DNA from: JADJQU01 sp035490315
GTDB lineage: Bacteria > Planctomycetota > UBA1135 > GCA-002686595
DNA: 18,733 bases
Assembly: GCA_035490315.1 (NCBI GenBank)
Contig: DATHET010000305.1
Coordinates: 1-18,733, forward strand
Reading direction: 5' to 3'
A program made the translations under genes and the position numbers. The notes beneath the pieces are model-generated. The model searched no databases, was not told the DNA's origin, and saw only the letters and a program-made list of their open reading frames with translations. This document shows, piece by piece, positions 1 through 7,394 of this stretch (the first letter of the stretch is position 1; the number at the start of each line of letters is the position of its first letter).

Positions 1-2
1 TC

Positions 3-1058
3 GCCGATGCCCGCACACGCGCGGACGTGCTCAACTTCGAGGTGCATCGCGCGCGCGAAGTCGTCGCGGCCAACGAAGCGCTCAACGTCGAGCTGGCCGA
101 CAACAAGCTCACGACGCTCTTCAAGCGCCGCCCCGCGGGCGTGGATCCGCTTCCGGAGTCCTACGTGGAAGCCCTGGAACAAGGCGATTTCGATCAGGCG
201 CTGCTCGGCCTGCTCGGGGAAGCCGAGCCCCTGTCGGCAGCCTCGATGGCCGTGCTCAGCCGCCGCTGGCACAACGAGCACGAGACCTGGAAGAACTCGC
301 GGCTCGAGCGCCAGGTCGTCTACCTGTGGGCCGATGGAGTCCAGGTCAAGGTCGGCCTGGAGACGCCGCACGCGTCGATGCTGGTCATCGTCGCCGCCTT
401 CACCGACGGCACGCGCTCGGTGATCGCCGCCGAGGCGGGCAATCGCAAGTCGAAGGACGCGTGGATCGCGGTGCTGCGCACCCTGATCCAGCGTGGGATG
501 AACGTGCCGCGGCTGGTCGTCGCGGACGCGGACCTCGGACTGTGGGCCGCGATCGCCGACTTTGGCTGGGACTGCGTGCCGCAGCACTGCTGGAAGCACA
601 AGACAGCCGAGATCCTGGCCCTGCTGCCCAAGCCGCGCCAATCGCAGGCGGCCGAGATGCTGCGCGCGATGTCCAACGCCGCGACGCGCGCCGACGCCAA
701 GAAGCTGCGCGAGCGCTTCGTGAAGCGCTGCGGAGTCCGTCTGGCGGAGGCCGGCGAGCGTCTGTGCGCCGACTGGAAGCAGCTGACCAGCTTCTACGCC
801 TTCCCCAAGGATCACTGGCCGCACCTGCGCACCACTCAGCTGGTCGAGTCGCCCCTGGCCTCGATGCGCCTGTGCGGCAGCGGGCCCGAGGGACAGAAGA
901 CCACGCCGGATGCCGAGGCGATCCTGTGGAAGCTCATGGCCGCGGGCAGCAAGATTTTTCGCCGGCTCGATTCGCCGCACATGCTGCCGGCCCCGGCCGA
1001 CCCGCGGGTCGGGCTCGATGCGAAGCCGGGCGACCAGTCGCCGACTCGCGCGGCCTGA
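3..1058 (+). CDS. IS256-family (mutator-type) transposase, 5' end outside window
   Basis: DDE transposase of the IS256/Transposase_mut type, the enzyme that cuts and joins the ends of its insertion sequence. The frame is already open at base 3, so the true start lies left of the window; the first in-frame start codon seen is GTG at 27. Counting from that GTG, the catalytic triad can be placed: Asp103 in WADG, Asp167 in VADADLGLW, and Glu274 in TTQLVESPLASMR. The Asp-Glu spacing of 107 suits the family. Further family landmarks are LFKRR then GDFDQALLGLLGE before the first Asp, CWKHKTAEIL after the second, HWPHLRTT before the Glu, and a C-terminal FRRLDSPHMLP block. All three acidic residues and the C-terminus are present, so the visible part looks intact. 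No terminal inverted repeat was recognised in the 121 bp that follow. Family assignment is firm; mobility is unproven. Confidence 0.9.
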   Translation, partial: ADARTRADVLNFEVHRAREVVAANEALNVELADNKLTTLFKRRPAGVDPLPESYVEALEQGDFDQALLGLLGEAEPLSAASMAVLSRRWHNEHETWKNSRLERQVVYLWADGVQVKVGLETPHASMLVIVAAFTDGTRSVIAAEAGNRKSKDAWIAVLRTLIQRGMNVPRLVVADADLGLWAAIADFGWDCVPQHCWKHKTAEILALLPKPRQSQAAEMLRAMSNAATRADAKKLRERFVKRCGVRLAEAGERLCADWKQLTSFYAFPKDHWPHLRTTQLVESPLASMRLCGSGPEGQKTTPDAEAILWKLMAAGSKIFRRLDSPHMLPAPADPRVGLDAKPGDQSPTRAA

Positions 1059-1161
1059 GCTCCGGCCCGCCCGCTCGGGGCTGCTTCCCACGCGAAGTGG
1101 TCGATCTGGGCTTCAAGTTCGAGCCTTCCAGGTCCCGATAGCTGGATGAGCGGCTGCATTC

Positions 1162-1177
1162 CGGCGATCGATCGCCG
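1162..1177. promoter_or_regulatory. 16-bp perfect palindrome just upstream of the coiled-coil gene
   Basis: CGGCGATC followed directly by its reverse complement GATCGCCG. It ends 2 bp before the ATG at 1180. A second, shorter palindrome (AAACCGGTTT, 1225-1234) lies 5 bp before the alternative ATG at 1240. Either could be an operator or an RNA hairpin over the start. In DNA this rich in G+C a chance palindrome is also possible. The symmetry is seen; the function is inferred. Confidence 0.25.
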
Positions 1178-1179
1178 CG

Positions 1180-3903
1180 ATGTCGCCTGCTCCCCAAGGC
1201 CAACCCAAAGACAAGCCCGTGCGAAAACCGGTTTCACGTATGTCAGAGCTGAACCCCGACCAGCACCAAGACAGCGAAGGCAAGAAACCGCTGAAGGCGA
1301 GCCTCACCGAGCTCCTGCGCGTCGATGTGCCGGGGGGGCCGACCATGCTCAGCTCCCGGCCTGGTGAGCGCGAGGACGAGCCCGCGCCCGCAAAGACCGA
1401 AGCCGCGCAACCCGCCGCGGTCGAGCCGGAGACTCCGACTGCCGAGCGCGAGGCCACGACCATCGAGTCCGCGACTGACGCGGACCCCGAGCCCGAGGCG
1501 GCCGTGCGCACAGCGCGTCCGGCTTCCGGCCCAGGCACCGCCAGCGCCATCCGGAGCGGGCGCGAAGAACGCATCGCTCCCGCGAGCTTCCTGGCCCGTT
1601 CCGGTTGGCAGGCGCTCGGCCTGTGCATCGCGAGCGTCGGAGTCCTCGTCGTCCCGGGTCATCACTTCTCTCCGCGCATCGGCGAGCTGCTCGGTCGCCT
1701 CGGCGACTTCCGCATCCTCGCTGCCGCGCTGATCGTCGGCGGCGGCCTGATGTTCGTCGCGGGAACCCTGCGGCGCATGCTGCACGAGATCCGCGGCTCG
1801 CTCGACGCCGTCAGCCTGGAGACCGCGCGCCTGGAAGCGATCGCGCAGGACAGCCACAATCTGACCGAGACGCTCAAGGCAGTCCGCAGCGAGAACGCGG
1901 CCCTGACCGAGAACGTGGGCAGGATGCAGGGCAGGCTCAAGCGCCTGACCGACCTGGTCTCGAGCCCCGATTACACGGTCTCGATCTTCCGTCTCGCCGC
2001 CAGCGTCGACCAGCTCGGCAAGCACGTCGCGGCCTACATGAAGGAGCAGTTCGGGATCGTGCAGCAGCGTCTGCTCGCCAGCGCTCAGCAGGCCAACCAC
2101 GCCGAGCAGCAGTTGAGCACGGCCCTCGGGCAGATCCAGACACTCGCGAAGGAACAGCACAAGTCGCACACGCTCGCCATGCAGGAGGCCTTCGAGGAAT
2201 TGCGCGACACCTCGGAGCAGACCACGGCCCGCATCGACCAGAATCTGCAGGCCGCCGCGCGGATCGAGGCGCAGATCCAGACGCAGGAAGATGCCTTGAA
2301 CCTGGGGTTCACTACCATGTCCAAGCGCTCGGAGCTGGGCGCGGACCAGGTCGCCTCGGGCTTGAACGAGCTGCGCGTGCGTCTCGATCGAGACGTGGCG
2401 GATCGCGCCGCGGCGATGCGCGCGACTTGCGAGCAGCTCGACAAGCGGATCGAGCTCGCGGAGCGCGCCCAGACCTCGGACGTCAAGCTGCTCACCGACC
2501 ACGTCAAGAGCCAGCTCGCGGGACACGTCGCGGAGCTCCAGCAGACCATGAAGTCGATCGCGGAGCTCGCCAATCGCAGCGGTCAGGAGATCGCCAGCGA
2601 GTTCGACGAGCTGGGCACGCGGCTCGACGAGCATTCGCGACTGCAATTGAGCTCGCTCGAAGCGGTCGGCGAGCTGACCAACGAAGCGACGGGCAGGGCG
2701 AAGTCGGAGCTCGGGTTGAAGCTCGAGCAGATCCAGGCGCAGCTCGGCCAGCACACGCGCGAAGCCCTCGAAGGCTCGCGCGAGCACCTGACGTCGCTCG
2801 AGGAGCTGCGCGAGCAGACGAACGAGGCGACCCGCAACGCCAAGGCCGAGATTTCCTCGCGGCTCGAGCAGCTGCAAGCGAGTCTCGGTGCGCAGGCGCG
2901 CGAAGCTCTCGAGCAGGCCCGCGAGCAACAGACCGCGCTGCAGGAATCGCTCGAGCGTTCGGGCGAAGCGACTCGTTCGGCCAGGCTGGAGATCGGCTCG
3001 AAGCTCGAGCAAGTCCAGGCGAGCCTGGGTGCGCAGGCGCACGAAGCTCTCGAGCAGGCTCGCGAGCAACAGAGTGCGCTGCAGGAATCGCTCGAGCGTT
3101 CGGGCGAAGCGACTCGTTCGACCAAGCTCGAGATCGGCTCGAAGCTCGAGCAGGTCCAGGCGAGCGTCGTGCAGCAGGCGCGCGACACCCTCGAGCAGTT
3201 CCGCGGCCAGATGACCTCGCTCCAGGAGCTGCTCGGTCACTCGAGCGAAGCGACGCGCGCGGCGAAGCTGGAGCTCAGCTCGAAGCTCGAGCAGATCCAG
3301 GTCTACCTCGGGCAACAGTCGCGCGAGCACCTGACAGCTCTGCACAAGACTTCGCAGGACACCCAGCACGGCAACGACGCCGCCAGGCGCGAGCTGGTCG
3401 CGAGTCTCGGCCAGATCCAGGCGCACCTCGAGCAGCAGGCCCGCAACCAGCTGGCCGCGCTGAACAAGGCTTCGCAGGAAGTGCAACAGTCCACGGGCGC
3501 GACCCGCCGCGAGCTGGCGCTGACCCTGGAACAGGGCGCTTCGCGGATCGAGAAGGCCTTGGAAACACGCTCCGGCGAGCTCGCCAATGAGATGCTCGGC
3601 ATCGCCGAGATGCTGGAGTCGGTCTCGACCGAGCTGCGCGGCTGCATCACCGAATCGATCCGCAGCATTACGTTCTCCAGGCCGCCCCAGGGCGATGCCG
3701 TCGAGGCCCTCAGCCCGGCGCCCGTCCTCGAGGTCGCGAACGCGGCTGTCGAAAATGAGGCGGCTCCGGCGGAGGCCGCGCCTGCTTCGCTGCCGGTCGA
3801 GCCTGAGTTCACGACGAGGCACGACGCGCAGCGCGATCTCGACGCCTGGGCTCAGGACGTCGACAGCGACGGGTCGGGCTATTCGGACCCCACGCCTTCC
3901 TAG
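1180..3903 (+). CDS. Membrane-anchored long coiled-coil protein with 47-residue repeats
   Basis: Function not recognised. The 907 residues fall into four parts. First is a polar, Pro/Glu/Ala-rich, probably disordered N-terminal region of about 135 residues. Second is a pair of hydrophobic segments (about 143-160, WQALGLCIASVGVLVV, and 178-197, ILAAALIVGGGLMFVAGTL). Third is a very long Gln/Glu/Leu/Ala-rich coiled coil (about 200-860). Fourth is an acidic tail. Within the coiled coil, residues 507-694 are four 47-residue units with the motif KLEQ.QASLGAQAREALEQ. With two TM segments both long ends should lie on the same side, probably the cytoplasm, but topology is inferred. No MCP signalling hairpin, SMC head or other catalytic domain was seen. 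Start: ATG 1180 is used. ATG 1240 (MSELNPDQ) is an equally good alternative, and neither has a convincing Shine-Dalgarno. It is separated from the upstream transposase by 121 bp and appears monocistronic. A structural or scaffold role is only a guess. Confidence 0.8.
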   Translation: MSPAPQGQPKDKPVRKPVSRMSELNPDQHQDSEGKKPLKASLTELLRVDVPGGPTMLSSRPGEREDEPAPAKTEAAQPAAVEPETPTAEREATTIESATDADPEPEAAVRTARPASGPGTASAIRSGREERIAPASFLARSGWQALGLCIASVGVLVVPGHHFSPRIGELLGRLGDFRILAAALIVGGGLMFVAGTLRRMLHEIRGSLDAVSLETARLEAIAQDSHNLTETLKAVRSENAALTENVGRMQGRLKRLTDLVSSPDYTVSIFRLAASVDQLGKHVAAYMKEQFGIVQQRLLASAQQANHAEQQLSTALGQIQTLAKEQHKSHTLAMQEAFEELRDTSEQTTARIDQNLQAAARIEAQIQTQEDALNLGFTTMSKRSELGADQVASGLNELRVRLDRDVADRAAAMRATCEQLDKRIELAERAQTSDVKLLTDHVKSQLAGHVAELQQTMKSIAELANRSGQEIASEFDELGTRLDEHSRLQLSSLEAVGELTNEATGRAKSELGLKLEQIQAQLGQHTREALEGSREHLTSLEELREQTNEATRNAKAEISSRLEQLQASLGAQAREALEQAREQQTALQESLERSGEATRSARLEIGSKLEQVQASLGAQAHEALEQAREQQSALQESLERSGEATRSTKLEIGSKLEQVQASVVQQARDTLEQFRGQMTSLQELLGHSSEATRAAKLELSSKLEQIQVYLGQQSREHLTALHKTSQDTQHGNDAARRELVASLGQIQAHLEQQARNQLAALNKASQEVQQSTGATRRELALTLEQGASRIEKALETRSGELANEMLGIAEMLESVSTELRGCITESIRSITFSRPPQGDAVEALSPAPVLEVANAAVENEAAPAEAAPASLPVEPEFTTRHDAQRDLDAWAQDVDSDGSGYSDPTPS
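2698..3261 (+). repeat. Four tandem 141-bp in-frame units inside the coiled-coil gene
   Basis: Units start at 2698, 2839, 2980 and 3121, each encoding 47 residues that begin [AT]-[KR]-x-E-[IL] and end E-A-T-R-x. Units 2 and 3 are close to identical at the DNA level over their second halves (about 2907-2979 against 3048-3120). This implies recent duplication or gene conversion rather than only selection on protein sequence. Two shorter, diverged units follow to about 3520. Confidence 0.85.
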
Positions 3904-3935
3904 AGTCCGGGGACCGACTGGAGTTCCCCGCGCAG

Positions 3936-3954
3936 AGCTCGGGTCCGCCGAGCT
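3936..3954 (+). terminator. Possible terminator hairpin after the coiled-coil gene
   Basis: AGCTCGG and CCGAGCT form a perfect 7-bp stem with a 5-nt loop, 33 nt after the stop at 3903. No T-run follows, so intrinsic termination is uncertain. Confidence 0.3.
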
Positions 3955-3980
3955 GTGCTGCATCGCAATCGCGCTCGTCC

Positions 3981-4081
3981 CATAGGCGCGCGCGGCCCGA
4001 GCACCTGGGCGAAGTGTCTGGGCTCCAAGGCGCCACCGCTCGTGCGTCGATCCTCGCTCCGGCCCCGGAGCGGAACTCGGT
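3981..4081 (-). pseudogene. Decayed fragment of yifB/comM 3' end (internal deletion)
   Basis: Read on the minus strand, two blocks match the intact yifB at 5722-7272. 4081 to about 4032 encodes ELS-type residues then APGPERGSTHERWRL, against APGPERGPTHEQWRL in the intact gene. 4034 to 3981 encodes GALEPRHFAQVLGPRAPM, against GALEPKHFAQALGLRAPI at the intact C-terminus. About 200 bp present between these blocks in yifB are missing here. The joint falls at a shared GGCGC and shifts the reading frame, and a stop codon (TAG) precedes the first block, so it cannot encode YifB. It lies in the same orientation as intact yifB. The two yifB ends therefore form direct repeats flanking the Cys-rich ORF and the barrel gene. 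The rest of the 3904-4227 gap holds a 7-bp-stem hairpin (4121-4145) and no convincing gene. Confidence 0.75.
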
Positions 4082-4227
4082 TCCTACCTACTTCAACCCC
4101 GAGGTGTGGGGATTCCGCTTAGGGCGCGAGTCGAGCGTGCGCCCTTAGGATTGCGAGCAGGACCGGGTTCGAGCGCGCAGAGGCCGGGAACTCGCGCGGA
4201 CGCAACGAACTGCTTTCTGTCAGCACC

Positions 4228-4293
4228 ATGAAGGAATGCGCGAGGACCTGCCGACAGTGCGCGGAAAGCTGCGAAGCGATGGCTCGTTCATGA
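4228..4293 (+). CDS. 21-residue Cys-rich ORF overlapping the barrel gene (leader ORF or DUF326 remnant)
   Basis: ATG 4228 opens a 21-codon frame containing CARTCRQCAESCEAM, a C-x3-C-x2-C-x3-C pattern with cysteines at residues 4, 8, 11 and 15. Its TGA (4291-4293) overlaps the next gene's ATG (4290) as ATGA, the classic arrangement for translational coupling. The cysteine spacing and the E-A-M ending resemble the last helix of the four-helix-bundle copper-storage proteins (Csp/DUF326, YhjQ-like). The frame is open upstream to 4123 but carries no further cysteine and no other ATG or GTG. Two readings remain. It may be the surviving 3' tip of a deleted copper-storage gene that once preceded the barrel gene. 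Or it may be a genuine mini-ORF that senses copper through its cysteines and gates translation of the next gene, as described for the CxxxCxxC-containing upstream ORF CruR in Bordetella. The sequence and overlap are seen; either role is inferred. Confidence 0.5.
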   Translation: MKECARTCRQCAESCEAMARS

Positions 4294-5645
4294 GCGGTCC
4301 ATGCCGTGCAGCTCTGTGGATGACTGGGGTGCTCGTGCTTGCCAGCGAGGCCTCGGCGCAACACCAGCATCCGGCCCAGCAGGAGCAGCAGCCCGCTGCT
4401 CAGCCAGCTCAAGCCCATGAAAAACATGGGGAAGGCCAGGAAGTCGAGCACCCAGCAGGTCACGGGACACTCGGCGAGCACAAAATGGCTGGTGCGCTCG
4501 GTGCTTATCAAGCGACCCGCGAGTCCTCCGGCACCAGCTGGGTTCCGGAATCGAGTCCGATGCACGGGTTCCACCGCAACATCGGAGCGTGGCACGGCAT
4601 GGTCCACGGTTCCGCGACGTTGGTCTGGGACGACCAGGGCGGAAAGCGCGGCGACGAGGAGCTCTTCAGCGCGAACATGTTCATGGCCTCCGCTTCGCGG
4701 AAGCTCGGACCGGGATCGCTCACGCTGCGCTCCATGCTTTCGCTCGAGCCGGCGACCGTCGAGGACGATGGCTATCCGCTGTTGTTCCAGACCGGCGAGA
4801 CGGAGGACGGCAAGACTCCGCTGATCGACGCGCAGCACCCGCACGACCTGTTCATGGAGATGGCGACGATCTACTCGCTGCCGCTGGGCGCGGACAGCTC
4901 GGTCTTCGCCTACCTCGGACTGCCTGGAGAGCCTGCGCTAGGACCGCCGACCTTCATGCACCGCCATTCGGGAATGGAGATCCCGGAGGCGCCACTGTCG
5001 CACCATTGGCTCGACTCGACTCACATCAGCTACGGAGTCTTCACGCTGGGCGTGGCGTCAGGTCCGTTCAAGCTCGACGGTTCGATCTTCAACGGCCGCG
5101 AGCCGGACGAGGATCGCTGGAACATCGAGACCGAGGAATTCGACTCGGTGGCCGCCAGGCTGTCGATCAATCCGACGGAAGACTGGGCGTTCCAGGTGAG
5201 CGTCGGCGACCTGCACGAGCCCGAGCAGCTCGAGCCCGACGTCGACATCCTGCGCTCGACGGCTTCGGCGATCTACAACCGCAAGTGGGACGAGAGCGAC
5301 TGGCAGACGACTCTCGCGGTGGGTCGCAATGACAAAGATCCCGGCGATTCGAGCGAGGCATTCCTGCTCGAATCCACGGTGACCTTCGCACACGTGAACA
5401 CCTGGTTCGCCCGCGTCGAGCGCGTCGACAAGGACGAGCTCTTCACCGGAGCCCACCCGCTCGCCGGTGAGGAGTTCACGATCGACAAGCTGAGCCTGGG
5501 TTACGAGCGCGAGATCTTGATGCTGGGCAACCTGACGCTTGCCGTCGGGGTGCTCGGCAGCCTGTACTGGTTCGACAGCGCGCTCGAGCCCTTCTATGGC
5601 GACGATCCGCGCTCGTTCATGGTGTTCCTTCGCGGGCGACTGTGA
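4290..5645 (+). CDS. His-rich outer-membrane-type beta-barrel protein, metal-locus family
   Basis: Predicted exported protein of 451 residues. A signal peptide (MSGPCRAALWMTGVLVLASEASA, cleaved after about residue 23) is followed by a His/Gln/Glu-rich segment to about residue 66, with QHQHP, AHEKHGEGQ and HPAGHG. The rest has alternating beta-strand character and ends in an aromatic/hydrophobic strand (SFMVFLRGRL) typical of outer-membrane barrels. Landmarks are RESSGTSWVPES, DDQGGKRGDEELFS, HPHDLFMEM, GLPGEPALGPPTFMHR and ISHHWLDST-like SHHWLDSTHISYG. From memory this set marks an uncharacterised family often located beside copper or heavy-metal efflux genes in Proteobacteria. No efflux pump is present here. 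Start: ATG 4290 is preferred over ATG 4236 because it places the signal peptide at the N-terminus and overlaps the Cys-rich ORF. Substrate is unknown; metal binding by the His-rich segment is inference. Confidence 0.75.
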   Translation: MSGPCRAALWMTGVLVLASEASAQHQHPAQQEQQPAAQPAQAHEKHGEGQEVEHPAGHGTLGEHKMAGALGAYQATRESSGTSWVPESSPMHGFHRNIGAWHGMVHGSATLVWDDQGGKRGDEELFSANMFMASASRKLGPGSLTLRSMLSLEPATVEDDGYPLLFQTGETEDGKTPLIDAQHPHDLFMEMATIYSLPLGADSSVFAYLGLPGEPALGPPTFMHRHSGMEIPEAPLSHHWLDSTHISYGVFTLGVASGPFKLDGSIFNGREPDEDRWNIETEEFDSVAARLSINPTEDWAFQVSVGDLHEPEQLEPDVDILRSTASAIYNRKWDESDWQTTLAVGRNDKDPGDSSEAFLLESTVTFAHVNTWFARVERVDKDELFTGAHPLAGEEFTIDKLSLGYEREILMLGNLTLAVGVLGSLYWFDSALEPFYGDDPRSFMVFLRGRL

Positions 5646-5649
5646 GCAT

Positions 5650-5671
5650 CGGATCCGCAGCGCGGAATCCG
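5650..5671. terminator. Hairpin between convergent barrel gene and yifB
   Basis: CGGATCCGC, a 3-nt loop (AGC), then GCGGAATCCG: a 9-bp stem with one bulged base, starting 5 nt after the barrel-gene stop. There is no T-tract on either strand. As the only strong fold in the 76-bp convergent gap it may serve as a two-way terminator. Confidence 0.4.
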
Positions 5672-5721
5672 AACGATCGAAACGCGCATCGAGAATTCAA
5701 GGGTCACGAGAGCGCCTTCCT

Positions 5722-7272
5722 TCATATGATCGGCGCTCGCAGCCCGAGCGCCTGGGCGAAGTGTTTGGGCTCGAGAGCGCCGGCCTCATCGAGATCGGCA
5801 AGAGTTCGTGCCACCCGCCGCAGCGATTGCACGGCTCGAGCGGAGAGCCCGCGAGCCTGTGCCGCGCGGGTGAGCATTGAGCGAGCCTCTCCCGCAAGCG
5901 GCACAACGCGTTCGAGCTGCGCGCCGTCGAGGGAAGAGTTGCGCGCGGGGACTTGTCTTGCTCGCATGCGCATCCGCGCTCGGTCGACGCGCAGGCGCCA
6001 CTGCTCGTGCGTCGGTCCTCGCTCCGGCCCTGGAGCGGCGCACAATTCGTCGACACTCGGCACGTCGAGCGCGACGCACAGGTCGATGCGATCGAGCAGC
6101 GGTCCCGAAATCCGTTGCCGGTAACGCTGCACGACCATCGGCGAGCAGTGGCACGGAATCCGCGGATGCCCGCGATACCCGCACGGGCATGGATTCATCG
6201 CCGCGACAAGCTGGAATCCCGCGGGCAGCTCGATGCGCTGGGTGGCGCGGCTGATCAGCACCGTGCCGCTCTCCATCGGCTGGCGCAGGGCTTCGAGGGC
6301 CTCGCGGCGGAACTCCGGCAGCTCGTCGAGGAACAAGACGCCGCAGTGAGCGAGGGTGATCTCGCCGGGCTGCGGAGGCGAGCCGCCGCCGACCAGGCCG
6401 GCGTAGCTGATCGTGTGGTGCGGCGCGCGGAATGGGCGCTCGGTGGCCAGGCCTCCAGGCCACATTCCCGCGGCCGACAGCACGCGGGTGATCTCCAGTT
6501 GCTCGCGCCGGTCCGGCATCCCAGCGAGCCCGCCCAAGCGGCGCGCGAGCAGGCTCTTTCCGGCGCCCGGCGGGCCGATGAACAACAGCCCGTGCCCTCC
6601 CGCGGCAGCCACGGCGAGGGCGAGCTTGCCCGCGTACTGTCCGCGGACGTCGTCGAGTGATTCGCGCGGTGCCGCGTTCGCGCCCAGGGCTGCCGCGAGC
6701 GCTGCTTCGCTCTCCTGATCGGGGCAGCGCAGGCGCTCGAGGCCCGGATCGGCGCCGCACAGGTGGGCGATCACGTCCTCGATGTGGCGCGCGCCGAAGA
6801 CTTCGATGCCCTCGATCCAGGCGGCCTCGCGCGCGGTCGCGGGCGGTGCGAAGAGCCGTTTCACGCCATGCGCGACGGCGGCGAGCGCTACCGAAAGCCC
6901 TCCGGGCACGGCGTGCAGCGCGCCGTCGATGCCGACCTCGCCGAGGAACAGCGAGTTCTCGAGGGCGCGGTGGTCCATGTGGCCGCAGGCGGCGGCGGCT
7001 CCCAGGGCAATCGGCAGGTCGAGCACCTCGCCCGACTTGCGCTTCGCGGCGGGTACGAGATTGAGGAACAGGCGTCCGCGCGGAACGTGCAGACCCGAGG
7101 CCTCCAGGGCGCAGACCAGTCGGCCGCGGCTCTCGCGCAGCACGGGGTCGGGCAGGCCCGTGATCACGACTTCCGTGCGCTCTTTCTCGCGGCGATCGAA
7201 GCGCGCTTCGACCGTGATGATCTCCGCGCCTGTCCCCGCCAGGCAGGCCCCGAGCACGCGCACGGTGTGCAT
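5722..7272 (-). CDS. yifB: YifB/ComM family Mg-chelatase-like AAA+ ATPase
   Basis: Homologue of ComM/YifB, a ring-forming AAA+ helicase. In Vibrio it drives branch migration so that imported single-stranded DNA is integrated during natural transformation. With the ATG at 7272 the product is 516 residues, normal for the family. N-terminal domain: MHTVRV, then VITGLPDPVLRESRGRL, LFLNLVPA and LDLPIALGAAAA, as in ChlI-related proteins. Walker A GPPGAGKS lies at about residues 230-240 and Walker B LFLDELPEF about 90 residues later. A Cys-rich NPCPCGYRGHP...CHCSP segment is followed by RISGPLLDRIDL (sensor/arginine region), and the C-terminal Mg-chelatase domain ends ...HFAQALGLRAPII. An upstream GTG (7422) would add 50 residues unlike the family and was not used. 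It faces the amidase gene across a 122-bp divergent gap. A damaged copy of its 3' end lies at 3981-4081. Confidence 0.92.
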   Translation of the reverse strand: MHTVRVLGACLAGTGAEIITVEARFDRREKERTEVVITGLPDPVLRESRGRLVCALEASGLHVPRGRLFLNLVPAAKRKSGEVLDLPIALGAAAACGHMDHRALENSLFLGEVGIDGALHAVPGGLSVALAAVAHGVKRLFAPPATAREAAWIEGIEVFGARHIEDVIAHLCGADPGLERLRCPDQESEAALAAALGANAAPRESLDDVRGQYAGKLALAVAAAGGHGLLFIGPPGAGKSLLARRLGGLAGMPDRREQLEITRVLSAAGMWPGGLATERPFRAPHHTISYAGLVGGGSPPQPGEITLAHCGVLFLDELPEFRREALEALRQPMESGTVLISRATQRIELPAGFQLVAAMNPCPCGYRGHPRIPCHCSPMVVQRYRQRISGPLLDRIDLCVALDVPSVDELCAAPGPERGPTHEQWRLRVDRARMRMRARQVPARNSSLDGAQLERVVPLAGEARSMLTRAAQARGLSARAVQSLRRVARTLADLDEAGALEPKHFAQALGLRAPII

Positions 7273-7367
7273 GAAGTGATGACCGAGCTCGCGCGTCCTG
7301 GTGGCGTCCGAATCAGGTAAAACATCACCGATCGCGAGCCGCCGCCCGCCGCGGGTTACCGTGGCGC

Positions 7368-7385
7368 GCAGCGACGCGTCGCTGC
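7368..7385. promoter_or_regulatory. 18-bp perfect palindrome before the amidase start
   Basis: GCAGCGACG followed by CGTCGCTGC, centred between 7376 and 7377 and ending 9 bp before ATG 7395. GTGG/CCAC outside it can extend the stem over a small bulge. It sits in the divergent gap shared with yifB. It could be an operator for both genes or an RNA stem masking the amidase start. Symmetry is seen; role is inferred. Confidence 0.35.
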
Positions 7386-7394
7386 CACGCCAGG

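Noticed and set aside
1243..3963. 906-codon open frame on the minus strand opposite the coiled-coil gene
   Set aside because: It mirrors the coding gene codon by codon (G+C-rich third positions and CTCGAG-rich repeats keep the antisense open). Its product is a low-complexity Arg/Leu-rich string with no domain.
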